DNA from: Ketobacter sp964016105
GTDB taxonomy: Bacteria > Pseudomonadota > Gammaproteobacteria > Pseudomonadales > Ketobacteraceae
Length of the DNA: 64,000 nucleotides
NCBI GenBank assembly: GCA_964016105.1
Contig: CAXHEX010000016.1
Location: 1 to 64,000, forward strand
Direction of reading: 5' to 3'
The position numbers and the translations under genes are program-made. The notes beneath the pieces are model-generated. The model saw only the letters and a program-made list of their open reading frames with translations, was not told where the DNA came from and searched no databases. Positions 25,636 to 33,735 of this stretch are shown here, piece by piece (position 1 is the first letter of the stretch; each line of letters begins with the position of its first letter).

Positions 25636-26508
25636 TTACTTAACCCATTTTTGTCGTAGCTTATCTGGGCCAATATCATCCACCGTGTAACCAGAAGGGT
25701 GGGTCTCGTTTTGCAAAAGTACCGACACTCTGGGGTACTTGTGCTTGGGTAAAATACGCAAAAGCCTTGCTCTTATTTGTAGGGCTTTTTCCACCCAGGC
25801 TTTGGTCCGTTGAGGTGGGATAGGGTAATCCATGGCTTTCAATAGAGGTTCGTCCATTAGCGAGTAGACCAAGGGTTCTGCTGGCTTCCATAAAAATTCA
25901 GGCAAGTAAAAACCCAGTAGTAAATTGCGAGTGGGGTTCGCTACCCGCTGCGCGGCATCGGATTCAGCAAACATATCCGATTCATAGGTAAGGTTGAAGG
26001 TTTCGAATTCCTGGTAAGTTTCCGGTATGCCTGAAATTTTCATTCGAGTACCAACCTCCCTCCAAAAATGAAACAAGGCCAAGCGTTCATTTTCGTAAGT
26101 GGGTCGCCAACCGAAGCGATCTATCCAGCGGATGGGTTCGTACACAAAAGTAGATAGGGTATATAAGAAATCATCATTACTGATTTCGTACTGGCCATGA
26201 ATCCGATTCATTCGCTGGATGAAGCTTTTGCCTCGGCTTGAGTCGAAGCCGTTGACCATGATCTCGTTAATAATGATGGCCGTATCATCGTAGCGTCGCT
26301 GGGTGTCCCGGGCGAACTCGCCGGTTTGATCCAGCAGTTTGGCGATGGAGGGTACGGCAAAGGTGCGAAACAAGGCTAGCTCCAAAGCGCGGGTCATATC
26401 CCAGGGAAATTCGAGATAAGAGGTGATAAAAACAATGCGCTGGCAATCTTGTTGAGGGTCCAGGCGCTGGATTTCCTGTTTTGTATCAATGCGTTTTTTT
26501 ATAATCAT
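25636..26508 (-). CDS. MpaB/DUF2236 family oxygenase-like protein
   Basis: A 290-residue DUF2236 protein, shorter than the copy at 12501-13706 and clearly diverged. Recognisable family elements are the N-terminal FPWDMTRALELALFRTF, ARDTQRRYDDTAIIINEIMV, the conserved FVYEPIRWIDRFGWRP and FHFWREVGTRMKI. Characterised relatives bind haem and act as oxygenases. GGGAG precedes the start. It diverges, across a 192-base region with a perfect palindrome, from the operon of membrane proteins and COX-like subunits at 26701-29654. That context suggests linkage to a membrane electron-transfer complex; this is inference. Confidence 0.82.
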   Translation of the reverse strand: MIIKKRIDTKQEIQRLDPQQDCQRIVFITSYLEFPWDMTRALELALFRTFAVPSIAKLLDQTGEFARDTQRRYDDTAIIINEIMVNGFDSSRGKSFIQRMNRIHGQYEISNDDFLYTLSTFVYEPIRWIDRFGWRPTYENERLALFHFWREVGTRMKISGIPETYQEFETFNLTYESDMFAESDAAQRVANPTRNLLLGFYLPEFLWKPAEPLVYSLMDEPLLKAMDYPIPPQRTKAWVEKALQIRARLLRILPKHKYPRVSVLLQNETHPSGYTVDDIGPDKLRQKWVK

Positions 26509-26619
26509 TGTGATTGACTCCCTTAGGTTGTTGCCAATTTAACCCGCTGACCCTCTGGCGTGAATGGCAAGATGTTACACAATAATTGACCCACACGAAT
26601 AGTTATACTTGTGTTCGGA

Positions 26620-26633
26620 TAGCCGATCGGCTA
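26620..26633. promoter_or_regulatory. Perfect 14-base palindrome, probable TetR operator
   Basis: TAGCCGATCGGCTA is self-complementary. It lies in the divergent region between the DUF2236 gene (start 26508) and the membrane-protein operon (start 26701). The CGATCGG core is a common TetR-type site, and a TetR gene ends the plus-strand operon (29094-29654). Control of both directions by that protein is the likely arrangement. Confidence 0.6.
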
Positions 26634-26700
26634 GTCTGTTGATCCACATATAGTTAACACTCACATATAAACAAAATAATAATATGATCGGTGGACGAAA

Positions 26701-27405
26701 ATGAGTACCCAGGGACAATCAATACTGTTGTGGACTACGCCTGTGGCGGGTCTGCTATTTCTAATCGCTTATATGCTGTTTCCCGGCTTTGCGCCACCCA
26801 TGTCGGCCACCATGACACCCAATGAAGTAGCTGCATTCTTTCAGGAAAATCTCACCTCCGTCAGAGGAGTGGCCATATTCTGGAATATAATCTGCGCCAC
26901 GCTGGTTCCCTTCTTTGCCATTATCGTGGTTCAGATGTTCAGAGTGATCAACTCCAGTCCGGTATTTGCTTACTCTTACATGATGGCCGCGGGAGTGGGG
27001 ATGACTGCCTTTATCCTGGCGGATTATTGTTGGGCCATGGCTGTTTTCCGCCCCGATCGAGACCCCCAATTAATCAGCTTATTAAACGATATGGCCTGGT
27101 TCTTTTTCATTACGCCTGTGGGTTTGTTGTTAGTTCAAAACCTGTGTTTGGCCCTTAGTATTTATTTAGATGCCAATCCGAACCCGGTATTTCCCCGCTG
27201 GGTTGCCCATTTTAATGTGGCCACCGCCATTCTTATGATCCCTGGAGCCTTCGCAGTAATGAACAAAGTGGGGCCTTTTGCCTGGGACGGAGTTTTGTCC
27301 TTCCACCTGCGCCTTATTACATTTGCGGTATATGTGGCGGTGATGTTTTTTGTGCTTCAGGGCGTGATTAATCGGCAGGTTGAAAAAGAGGGGGTCGCAC
27401 CATGA
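26701..27405 (+). CDS. Six-helix integral membrane protein, paralogue 1
   Basis: A 234-residue polytopic membrane protein with about six transmembrane segments (roughly residues 8-28, 53-78, 85-108, 126-150, 162-185 and 203-225). No known family is recognised. It is clearly related to the next gene product. Both have FRPDxDPQ before helix 4 (here FRPDRDPQLISLLNDMAWFF) and KxGPFAWDG before helix 6 (here KVGPFAWDGVLSF), so the pair arose by tandem duplication. It overlaps the second copy by four bases (ATGA). Linkage to COX3/COX4-like genes suggests a subunit of one membrane complex. Confidence 0.82.
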   Translation: MSTQGQSILLWTTPVAGLLFLIAYMLFPGFAPPMSATMTPNEVAAFFQENLTSVRGVAIFWNIICATLVPFFAIIVVQMFRVINSSPVFAYSYMMAAGVGMTAFILADYCWAMAVFRPDRDPQLISLLNDMAWFFFITPVGLLLVQNLCLALSIYLDANPNPVFPRWVAHFNVATAILMIPGAFAVMNKVGPFAWDGVLSFHLRLITFAVYVAVMFFVLQGVINRQVEKEGVAP

Positions 27406-28190
27406 CAGCAACAACAGGGAGTTTTCCCCTGGATGGTCGAGCTGGCCATTCCGGCAAGTGGTATCACCATAAAAAGCTGGATCAGTTGATCTGTTTTTGG
27501 AGTGTGCCGGTCTTTTATACGCTCTTTGGTATTGTTTTCGTTCCCCTCAGCTGGATGATGCCACCGCGCTCGCCCGATGCGGACCTGCAGCAGGTGGTGG
27601 AGTTCATGCAATCACCCAATTTACTTACCGCCACTACCATTCTCATTCTTTCAATCGGTTTGGCTGCGGTGGCCAATGCTTGTTATGCCATGCAGATGAA
27701 GCGTATGTCCGTGAGCCCGGCGTTTCGTTATGCCTTTATGGCCGGGTCCGTGGCAGGAGCCATTGTGGGTTGCCTATTCCCTATGTTTTGTTTCGGGCTG
27801 GGCGCGTTTAGGCCAGATTATGATCCGCAAATCCTGGCCATGTTGTACGACTTTGGCTATCTCTCCTTTATTGGGTCGTTGGGGTGCTTCTGTGTGATGT
27901 GGTCCATGTTGGGCTTGGCCATTATTCTGGATAAAAACCAAATTCTGCCGAAATGGCTGGGCTATTACACTGTTTGGCAATATATGACAGAGCTGTTCGC
28001 CGCCACGGTCTGGATTGCTAAGACTGGACCCTTTGCCTGGGACGGTTTGATGGCGTTCTGGTTCAACATGGTGTTGTACGTTCCCTGGCAAATGATCATC
28101 TATTACCAAATATATAAATCCATCATGAACCAGCCGGAGAGTGAGCTGGACAACGTTAAGTTTTTCCAGGGACGGGGTGCCACAGCATGA
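27402..28190 (+). CDS. Six-helix integral membrane protein, paralogue 2
   Basis: A 262-residue membrane protein, paralogous to the preceding one. It has an additional hydrophilic N-terminus of about 25 residues, then six predicted helices. Shared signatures are FRPDYDPQILAMLYDFGYLSF and KTGPFAWDGLMAF. His and Trp residues lie near membrane ends, but no established haem or copper motif is evident. It is joined by ATGA overlaps to both neighbours, so the four-gene block is translationally coupled. The function is unknown. A membrane partner of the MpaB-like protein, or a quinone- or lipid-handling subunit, would fit. Confidence 0.82.
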   Translation: MTATTGSFPLDGRAGHSGKWYHHKKLDQLICFWSVPVFYTLFGIVFVPLSWMMPPRSPDADLQQVVEFMQSPNLLTATTILILSIGLAAVANACYAMQMKRMSVSPAFRYAFMAGSVAGAIVGCLFPMFCFGLGAFRPDYDPQILAMLYDFGYLSFIGSLGCFCVMWSMLGLAIILDKNQILPKWLGYYTVWQYMTELFAATVWIAKTGPFAWDGLMAFWFNMVLYVPWQMIIYYQIYKSIMNQPESELDNVKFFQGRGATA

Positions 28191-28798
28191 CTGAAGCTGT
28201 TTCCGTTGCAAGCGCTAACCCAAGCCCAGTGTCAAACCAAAACAACGGCACATCCCATATGCCCGGTGAAGGCAGTATGTGGTTCTTCATTGTGGGTGAT
28301 TTGCTGATATTTGGTGTCTATTTCGTTGTTTATATGTATTACCGAGGCCAAGAACAGGAGCTTTTCCTACAAGGGCAGCAGCAACTGAATCAGGGTATCG
28401 GTGTTATCAACACGGTGATCCTGTTAACCAGCTCTCTGTTTGTAGCGCTTAGCACTGAAGCGGCCCGTGGCAATCGCAACTCCCAGGCTTTCCGGCTCAT
28501 GGGTATAGCCATATTTTTAGGCTTACTATTTCCTTGTCTCAAAGTAGTGGAATGGCTTCCAAAAATAGAGGCGGGTTTTACGCCGGGAGAGAACCTCTTC
28601 TATATGTTTTATTACCTGATGGCGGGGTTGCACCTTTGCCACGTGCTGTTAGGTTTGGTCATCCTCATGTTTGTAATGCGTGAATTTCGACCCCATCACC
28701 AGCCAAATGTGACCTTCGTCGAGACCGGCGCAACCTATTGGCATATGGTGGACTTGCTCTGGTTGGTACTGTTTGCACTGCTTTATTTGATGAGGTAA
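28187..28798 (+). CDS. Cytochrome c oxidase subunit III-like protein (NorE type)
   Basis: A 203-residue membrane protein of the COX3/NorE family with five predicted helices. It shows MPGEGSMWFFIVGDLLIFGV near the N-terminus, the second-helix region QGIGVINTVILLTSSLFVAL, HLCHVLLG, and the terminal TYWHMVDLLWLVLFALLYL typical of heme-copper oxidase subunit III. No gene for subunit I, subunit II or nitric oxide reductase is in the window. NorE proteins are known beside norCB; here the partner would instead be the two six-helix proteins. ATGA overlap with the gene before it. Confidence 0.9.
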   Translation: MTEAVSVASANPSPVSNQNNGTSHMPGEGSMWFFIVGDLLIFGVYFVVYMYYRGQEQELFLQGQQQLNQGIGVINTVILLTSSLFVALSTEAARGNRNSQAFRLMGIAIFLGLLFPCLKVVEWLPKIEAGFTPGENLFYMFYYLMAGLHLCHVLLGLVILMFVMREFRPHHQPNVTFVETGATYWHMVDLLWLVLFALLYLMR

Positions 28799-28800
28799 TT

Positions 28801-29079
28801 ATGTTGAGTCATATCCGAAACCCCCTGGTGTTGGTGTGGGCTATTTTAACCCTAAGCACGGTGGTGTCCTGGTATATCAGTAAAAGTGATACCCTTGAAT
28901 TCCAAGCGAACGCCTGGGTTACCCTCGGAGTTTTAGTGATTGCTATTGTTAAAGCCCAAATGGTAATTCGGTACTTTATGGAGGTGAGAGTGGCTCCCCG
29001 CTGGTTAAAAGCTACTATGACTTCCTGGTCTTCTATGTTATTGCTACTATTGCTCGGGTTTTATTTCCTAACCAATTAG
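28801..29079 (+). CDS. Prokaryotic cytochrome c oxidase subunit IV-like protein (NorF type)
   Basis: A 92-residue, three-helix protein of the COX4_pro/NorF family. It has NPLVLVWAILTLSTVVSW, then an Ala/Val-rich helix ending in IVKAQMVIRYFMEVRVAP, a characteristic COX4_pro motif, and a final hydrophobic helix. ATG 28801 is supported by GAGG just upstream within the previous gene's end; it starts two bases after that stop. The NorE/NorF-like order matches accessory genes of heme-copper oxidases, but the catalytic subunit is missing here. Confidence 0.88.
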   Translation: MLSHIRNPLVLVWAILTLSTVVSWYISKSDTLEFQANAWVTLGVLVIAIVKAQMVIRYFMEVRVAPRWLKATMTSWSSMLLLLLLGFYFLTN

Positions 29080-29093
29080 GCAACACAGTTGAA

Positions 29094-29654
29094 ATGGCAG
29101 AGTTTCAGTTAGAGTTATCGGATTCCCAAGCTCGTATCTTGGATGCAGCGCGAGAGTTATTTTCACAACATGGCGTGGCCGGAACTTCGCTTAAAATGAT
29201 TGCTGAGGCCGTGGGTGTTTCAAAGGCGGCGATTTATCATCAATATCCCGCCAAGGAAGATATCGTCTATGCGGTAGGGCAGCAGATAAATGTTGCCTTG
29301 TCTGTGATGACTGAGCTGGTGTCCAGTGAAGCGGACATAACTAAACGAAGACGTTTGCTGCTGGACCAGATTATCAGTTTAGCTGTTGAAAACAGGCATA
29401 TAGCGGGTCGTCTCCAGCAAGACCCCCATTTCCTAAAACTGTTTAGGGAGCAACCCGCTTTTCTGGCTGTTATGACCCAGTTGGAAGAAACTTTCATTGG
29501 CGGTGAGCCAGAACCTCACTCTAAAGCCGTATTGGCTATGTTGATAACCGGTGTGGCCGGTGCGGTAATGCATCCCATATGTGATGAGCTTGACAATAAG
29601 GCGCTCAGTAAACACCTGACAAAAGCCGCTGACGCTTTAATTGGTTTGATCTAA
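29094..29654 (+). CDS. TetR family regulator at operon end
   Basis: A 186-residue TetR-family regulator whose HTH is LKMIAEAVGVSKAAIYHQYP (about residues 28-47). The C-terminal helical domain contains a Glu/His-rich region. It follows the COX4-like gene by 14 bases in the same direction, so it is very likely co-transcribed and autoregulatory. The perfect palindrome at 26620-26633 at the head of the operon is the probable target. The inducer is unknown. Confidence 0.9.
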   Translation: MAEFQLELSDSQARILDAARELFSQHGVAGTSLKMIAEAVGVSKAAIYHQYPAKEDIVYAVGQQINVALSVMTELVSSEADITKRRRLLLDQIISLAVENRHIAGRLQQDPHFLKLFREQPAFLAVMTQLEETFIGGEPEPHSKAVLAMLITGVAGAVMHPICDELDNKALSKHLTKAADALIGLI

Positions 29655-29837
29655 GTTGATGAACCTGTACGCGGAATGTTACTCTTTTATCCATATGTTA
29701 GTGTAGTTGCAACGGGGGCTGGACTTGCCCTCCCGCACAGTGTTAAATACACCTTTTTTCTACTCCCCCTAAATTATGGCTAAGATCTTGCATAATATTA
29801 AGGTCGGTTGTTCAGTTATCTATTCAAGGAGTCCCTA

Positions 29838-31445
29838 ATGGCGGTTCAATTAGATTTGTCGAAATACGGCATAATCAACGTGCAGGAAATAATACATAAC
29901 CCTTCCCATGACTTGCTCTACAAAGAGGAAACAAACCCCGAACTGGAAGGGTTTGAAAAGGGTGTGGTAACCGAATTAGGTGCTGTAAACGTGAATACCG
30001 GCGAATTCACAGGGCGATCACCAAAAGACAAGTACATTGTTATGGATGACGTCAGTAAGGAACATATGTGGTGGACCAGTGAAGAAGCCCCCAATGATAA
30101 CAAGCCGATTTCACCTGAGGTATGGAAAGACCTGAAGCAGACCGTTGGGGAGCAACTTTCTGGTAAGCGCCTGTTCGTTGTGGATACCTTTTGTGGTGCC
30201 AACGAAAATACCCGGCTTAAAGTCCGTTTTATCATGGAAGTAGCCTGGCAGGCACATTTTGTTACTAATATGTTTATTCGTCCCAGCGCCGAAGAATTGG
30301 AAAACTACGGTGAGCCTGACTTTGTTGTTATGAATGGTTCCAAGACCAGTAACAGCAAGTGGAAAGAGCATGGTATGAACTCTGACGTATTCACCGTGTT
30401 CAACATGACTGAGAAGATGCAGGTAATTGGTGGCACATGGTACGGTGGCGAAATGAAGAAGGGTATGTTCGCCATGATGAACTACTACCTCCCTCTTAAA
30501 GATATCGCTTCCATGCACTGTTCAGCGAATGTGGGAGCTGACGGAGACGTGGCCATCTTCTTTGGTCTTTCCGGCACCGGTAAGACAACACTGTCCACTG
30601 ATTCCAAGCGTCAGCTCATTGGTGATGACGAGCATGGCTGGGATGACGAAGGCGTTTTCAACTTCGAGGGTGGATGTTATGCAAAAACCATCGACCTGGA
30701 TCCAGAAAGTGAACCCGATATTTATGCTGCCATTCGCCGCGATGCATTGTTGGAAAACGTAACGGTTGATAGCGATGGTAAGATTGATTTCAGTGACCGT
30801 TCCGTGACTGAAAACACTCGGGTTTCTTACCCAATCAATCACATCGAAAATATTGTGCCACCGCCATCGAAAGCGGGTCACGCCACCAAGGTGATCTTCC
30901 TGACGGCTGACGCATTTGGTGTATTGCCTCCAGTATCTAAATTGACACCAGAACAAACCAAGTATCATTTTCTGTCAGGCTTTACTGCAAAGTTAGCCGG
31001 TACAGAGCGCGGTATTACTGAGCCCACTCCCACGTTTTCAGCCTGTTTTGGTAAGGCATTTCTTACCCTGCACCCGACCACTTACGGAGAGAAGTTGGTT
31101 GCTCGCATGGAAGCAGCGGGTGCCAAGGCCTACTTGGTGAATACCGGTTGGAATGGCACTGGAAAACGAATTTCAATTAAAGATACTCGCGGTATTATCA
31201 ACGCTATTCTGGATGGCAGTGTGGATCACGCACCCACCACCACGATTCCTATTTTTAATTTAGAAGTACCTATGGAATTGCATGATGTTGACCCTGAGAT
31301 ACTGGATCCCCGTCACACTTACGTGAAAGAAGAAGAGTGGACAGAAAAAGCAACTAACCTTGCGGAGCTGTTCATTAAGAACTTTGAAACTTTCACCGAC
31401 AATGAAGAAGGCAAGGCTCTGGTAAAAGCTGGGCCTATTTTATAA
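29838..31445 (+). CDS. pckA: Phosphoenolpyruvate carboxykinase (ATP)
   Basis: A 535-residue ATP-type PEP carboxykinase, converting oxaloacetate to PEP in gluconeogenesis, cytoplasmic. ATG 29838 follows CAAGGAG; the in-frame ATG at 29808 is upstream of that site. The P-loop GLSGTGKTT is at residues 243-251, the kinase-2 metal motif at GDDEHGWDD, the substrate-binding region at FTGRSPKDKY, and the adenine-loop region at TGWNGTGKRISI. A single-gene transcription unit is likely, with promoter-like AT-rich sequence upstream and a strong terminator downstream. PckA is expected in an organism growing on fatty acids, steroids or other non-sugar carbon. Confidence 0.98.
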   Translation: MAVQLDLSKYGIINVQEIIHNPSHDLLYKEETNPELEGFEKGVVTELGAVNVNTGEFTGRSPKDKYIVMDDVSKEHMWWTSEEAPNDNKPISPEVWKDLKQTVGEQLSGKRLFVVDTFCGANENTRLKVRFIMEVAWQAHFVTNMFIRPSAEELENYGEPDFVVMNGSKTSNSKWKEHGMNSDVFTVFNMTEKMQVIGGTWYGGEMKKGMFAMMNYYLPLKDIASMHCSANVGADGDVAIFFGLSGTGKTTLSTDSKRQLIGDDEHGWDDEGVFNFEGGCYAKTIDLDPESEPDIYAAIRRDALLENVTVDSDGKIDFSDRSVTENTRVSYPINHIENIVPPPSKAGHATKVIFLTADAFGVLPPVSKLTPEQTKYHFLSGFTAKLAGTERGITEPTPTFSACFGKAFLTLHPTTYGEKLVARMEAAGAKAYLVNTGWNGTGKRISIKDTRGIINAILDGSVDHAPTTTIPIFNLEVPMELHDVDPEILDPRHTYVKEEEWTEKATNLAELFIKNFETFTDNEEGKALVKAGPIL

Positions 31446-31473
31446 GCCACTGCTACGCTGTTTCTTGTAAGAA

Positions 31474-31509
31474 AAAGGCCGCTTTAGATAGGGCGGCCTT
31501 TGTGTTTTT
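31474..31509 (+). terminator. Rho-independent terminator of pckA
   Basis: AAAGGCCGC at 31474-31482 pairs with GCGGCCTTT at 31493-31501, with a 10-base loop, followed by GTGTTTTT. It starts 29 bases after the pckA stop. The A-rich sequence before it could also serve the convergent IclR gene. Confidence 0.85.
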
Positions 31510-31528
31510 AGATGTCCTGCTCGACGTT

Positions 31529-32362
31529 CTACGTCACTTTCTCCACCAGTAGATTTCCGATGCGTTCTATTTCATCACTTGATAGGGTCTGAAAAGGGTG
31601 AACGGCGATTCCAAATCTTGATTGGCTTTGGTTTGTGCTGGTTCTTGCCGCGATGATGGATGTCACGGAGCGATTGGGGTTCGTTTCAGCCAAGCTTAGG
31701 TGCGCGTGTTCCAATAATATTTGGTCCATAGCAAGCGCCATGGCCGGATGCATCTGTGTCAGAGAGCTACCCATGGCGGACACCTGGGCCATGGTTTGAT
31801 TGGTCCAGTCCAGATCAAATCCACGGCTCATAGCAAGATCCAGTGTGCGCCTCAGTGCCTTTTCTACCTTACTGTTTTTCGAAGATGCCCTGGCCAGCCA
31901 TTTCGATTGTTCCACCTCGGGCGCAGAGCAGGCAAATATGGCGCCATAGGGTGGTGAGTAAGGCACAGCCGTACCGATCTCAGGAGTGGCTGTTGCCTGG
32001 GGGCCAGCGAAGGAAGCGGCTACCACAAGCTCCTCATTTTTTAATTCGATTACCGTGGTGGCATAACCCAGCTGCATGGCCAGTTCCTGGGCAGCGTTGT
32101 TTAGCTCCATAAAAGGGGTTGGCGCTTGTGTTGCCCCACCACCGATTTGTGTAGCCATGGGGCCCAGGGTAAATGATTTGCTGGTTTTGTCTCGGCGAGC
32201 CCAATTACGATCCACCAGCGTCTTAAGTATGCTGTGGGCGGTGCCTTGATTGAGCTTAAGCCTGCGGGCAATGTCAACGTACCTAATCCCTTCCGGTTCC
32301 GTTGCCAATAACTCCAACACATCCAGGGTTCGTGCTGTTGGTCCGGAGTGGGCACCACGCAT
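31529..32362 (-). CDS. IclR family transcriptional regulator
   Basis: A 277-residue IclR regulator from ATG 32362 (MRGAHSGPTARTLDVLELLA), with AGAGGAT nine bases upstream; the longer frame to 32407 adds atypical residues across the control region. The winged HTH has RYVDIARRLKLNQGTAHSIL (about residues 26-45). The C-terminal GAF-like effector domain includes GTAVPYSPPYGAIFAC and the usual cluster near RSVTSIIAART. It diverges from the SDR/SnoaL/epimerase operon, which it probably regulates through the direct repeats at 32395-32425. Confidence 0.93.
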   Translation of the reverse strand: MRGAHSGPTARTLDVLELLATEPEGIRYVDIARRLKLNQGTAHSILKTLVDRNWARRDKTSKSFTLGPMATQIGGGATQAPTPFMELNNAAQELAMQLGYATTVIELKNEELVVAASFAGPQATATPEIGTAVPYSPPYGAIFACSAPEVEQSKWLARASSKNSKVEKALRRTLDLAMSRGFDLDWTNQTMAQVSAMGSSLTQMHPAMALAMDQILLEHAHLSLAETNPNRSVTSIIAARTSTNQSQSRFGIAVHPFQTLSSDEIERIGNLLVEKVT

Positions 32363-32394
32363 TGACTGTATCCTCTTTATTATCTTAAACTGAT

Positions 32395-32425
32395 AAATAA
32401 TCAACAATAAATATTAAATAATCAA
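32395..32425. promoter_or_regulatory. Direct repeat with 21-base spacing, probable operator
   Basis: AAATAATCAA occurs at 32395-32404 and again at 32416-32425, start-to-start distance 21 bases, i.e. two helical turns on the same DNA face. It lies in the 74-base gap between the divergent IclR gene (start 32362) and the SDR gene (start 32437). A cooperative binding site for the IclR protein is the simplest reading; the AT-rich context could also contain the promoter. Confidence 0.55.
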
Positions 32426-32436
32426 GAAATAATGTT

Positions 32437-33252
32437 ATGGAATTTTCTAAACAATATGGACCTTGGGCTCTGGTAGCCGGTGCATCTGAAGGTGTGGGGA
32501 AACTATTCGCCCAAGAGTTAGCACGGCTGGGGCTCAATGTGGTACTTATCGCTCGCCGCCAGGCAATACTGGAAACTCTTTCCTTGGATATTGAGAGACG
32601 TTACGGTGTTGAGTCGAAAGTGCTTGCGGTGGATCTGGCGTCCGAAAATGCGGTTAAAAAAGTACTCGCGGCCGTGGAAGGAATTGAGGTTGGATTCTTT
32701 GTTTATTGCGCCGGAGCGGATGCTGACTTCGCTCCATTCCTAGACGTTCCATTAACTCAAGCCGAATCTATGATACAGCGCAATTGTTTACTACCAGTGC
32801 AGCTTTGCTATGAAATTTGTAAGCCGATGACTGAAAGAGCAAAAGGTGCAGTGGTGTTGGTGGGGTCTGGTGCCGGTTTCGCGGGTTCGCAGAATATGGC
32901 GGCTTATTCGGCTTCAAAAGCCTTCGATATGGTATTTGCTGAAGCGCTCTACTGCGAACTGAAACCAAGAGGTGTGGACGTGCTAGGGTTGATTTTGGGG
33001 GAAACCGACACTCCGGCGTTAAGGCGATTGCGATTCAAGCTGGGTTTAGCCGCCACAGAAAACGAACCGGTGAAAGGCGCTGAATCGCCTGAAAACGTTG
33101 TGAAAGATTGCCTGCTCAATCTACGCAATGGGCCCACTCGCTTAGCCAACCGCAAAATGCGATGGGGGCTTAAATTTTTGTATCCATTCTCCCGTAATTT
33201 TGTAGTTGGTTTAATGTCTAAAGCCAATCAGAAAGTCATGGGCGGGGCTTAG
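32437..33252 (+). CDS. Short-chain dehydrogenase/reductase
   Basis: A 271-residue SDR. The nucleotide motif is GASEGVG (residues 15-21), ARR after the second strand (40-41) suggests NADP(H), the NAG equivalent is CAGA (91-94), Ser144 is in VGSGAG, and the active-site pair is Tyr157-Lys161 (YSASK). The C-terminus has a basic hydrophobic tail. It is followed after three bases by a SnoaL-type gene and then an extended SDR, an arrangement frequent in steroid- or terpenoid-type catabolism of marine gammaproteobacteria. The substrate is unknown. Confidence 0.92.
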   Translation: MEFSKQYGPWALVAGASEGVGKLFAQELARLGLNVVLIARRQAILETLSLDIERRYGVESKVLAVDLASENAVKKVLAAVEGIEVGFFVYCAGADADFAPFLDVPLTQAESMIQRNCLLPVQLCYEICKPMTERAKGAVVLVGSGAGFAGSQNMAAYSASKAFDMVFAEALYCELKPRGVDVLGLILGETDTPALRRLRFKLGLAATENEPVKGAESPENVVKDCLLNLRNGPTRLANRKMRWGLKFLYPFSRNFVVGLMSKANQKVMGGA

Positions 33253-33255
33253 AGC

Positions 33256-33723
33256 ATGGATGATCGAAATGAAATTGAAGATGTTTTGATCCGTTACGCT
33301 ACCGGGATTGATTCTCGTGATTGGCCCCTATTCAAGTCGTGCTTCGTGGAAGACTGTGAATTGGACTATGGTTTTATTGGTTGCTGGTCTAACAGAGAGT
33401 CCGTTACAAAATATATGATACGAGCACATTCTGGGCCATCTTTGCATCGCATAAGCAACATTTCTGTTGAGGTTAATGGAGAAAAAGCCACTGCCCGTAG
33501 TTATGTGGATGCAATCGTATTGGTCCCTGGTGGTGTGGGTAATGCTCAGGCCATAGGGTACTACGACGATAAGTTAGTTCGAACACAGCAAGGGTGGCAA
33601 ATTGAATATCGATCTTTCACCCACATCCGTATCAAACTTCTAGGGTTGCTTTCAATTATTCCATCCAGGCTGGTTCAGTATCTCACCGCCATGGCCTCTA
33701 AAAAACTAAATGCTTCAGCCTGA
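33256..33723 (+). CDS. SnoaL/NTF2-fold protein
   Basis: A 155-residue nuclear-transport-factor-2-like protein starting DRNEIEDVLIRYATGIDSRD, with the family motif FKSCFVEDCELDYG and a Leu/Ile-rich amphipathic C-terminal tail (about 130-155). SnoaL_4-type members include scytalone dehydratase and limonene hydrolase relatives and ring-hydroxylating beta-like folds. It is the middle gene of a three-gene operon with two dehydrogenases. A dehydratase or isomerase role is possible but unproven. Confidence 0.88.
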   Translation: MDDRNEIEDVLIRYATGIDSRDWPLFKSCFVEDCELDYGFIGCWSNRESVTKYMIRAHSGPSLHRISNISVEVNGEKATARSYVDAIVLVPGGVGNAQAIGYYDDKLVRTQQGWQIEYRSFTHIRIKLLGLLSIIPSRLVQYLTAMASKKLNASA

Positions 33724-33735
33724 AGCGGGAGCAAT

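Noticed and set aside
27774..28211. 145-residue minus-strand open frame inside the six-helix protein gene
   Set aside because: Opposite strand of a translationally coupled operon; no recognisable domain and biased composition.
28187..29079. Calling the COX3/COX4-like genes norE and norF
   Set aside because: No nitric oxide reductase gene is present, so the functional name would be misleading.
29713..29735. CGGGGGC...GCCCTCCCG imperfect hairpin between the TetR gene and pckA
   Set aside because: The stem needs a bulge and no T-run follows directly; it could be a terminator but support is too weak to list.
30522..30968. 148-residue open frame antisense to pckA
   Set aside because: Lies wholly within a strongly conserved gene and has no family features.
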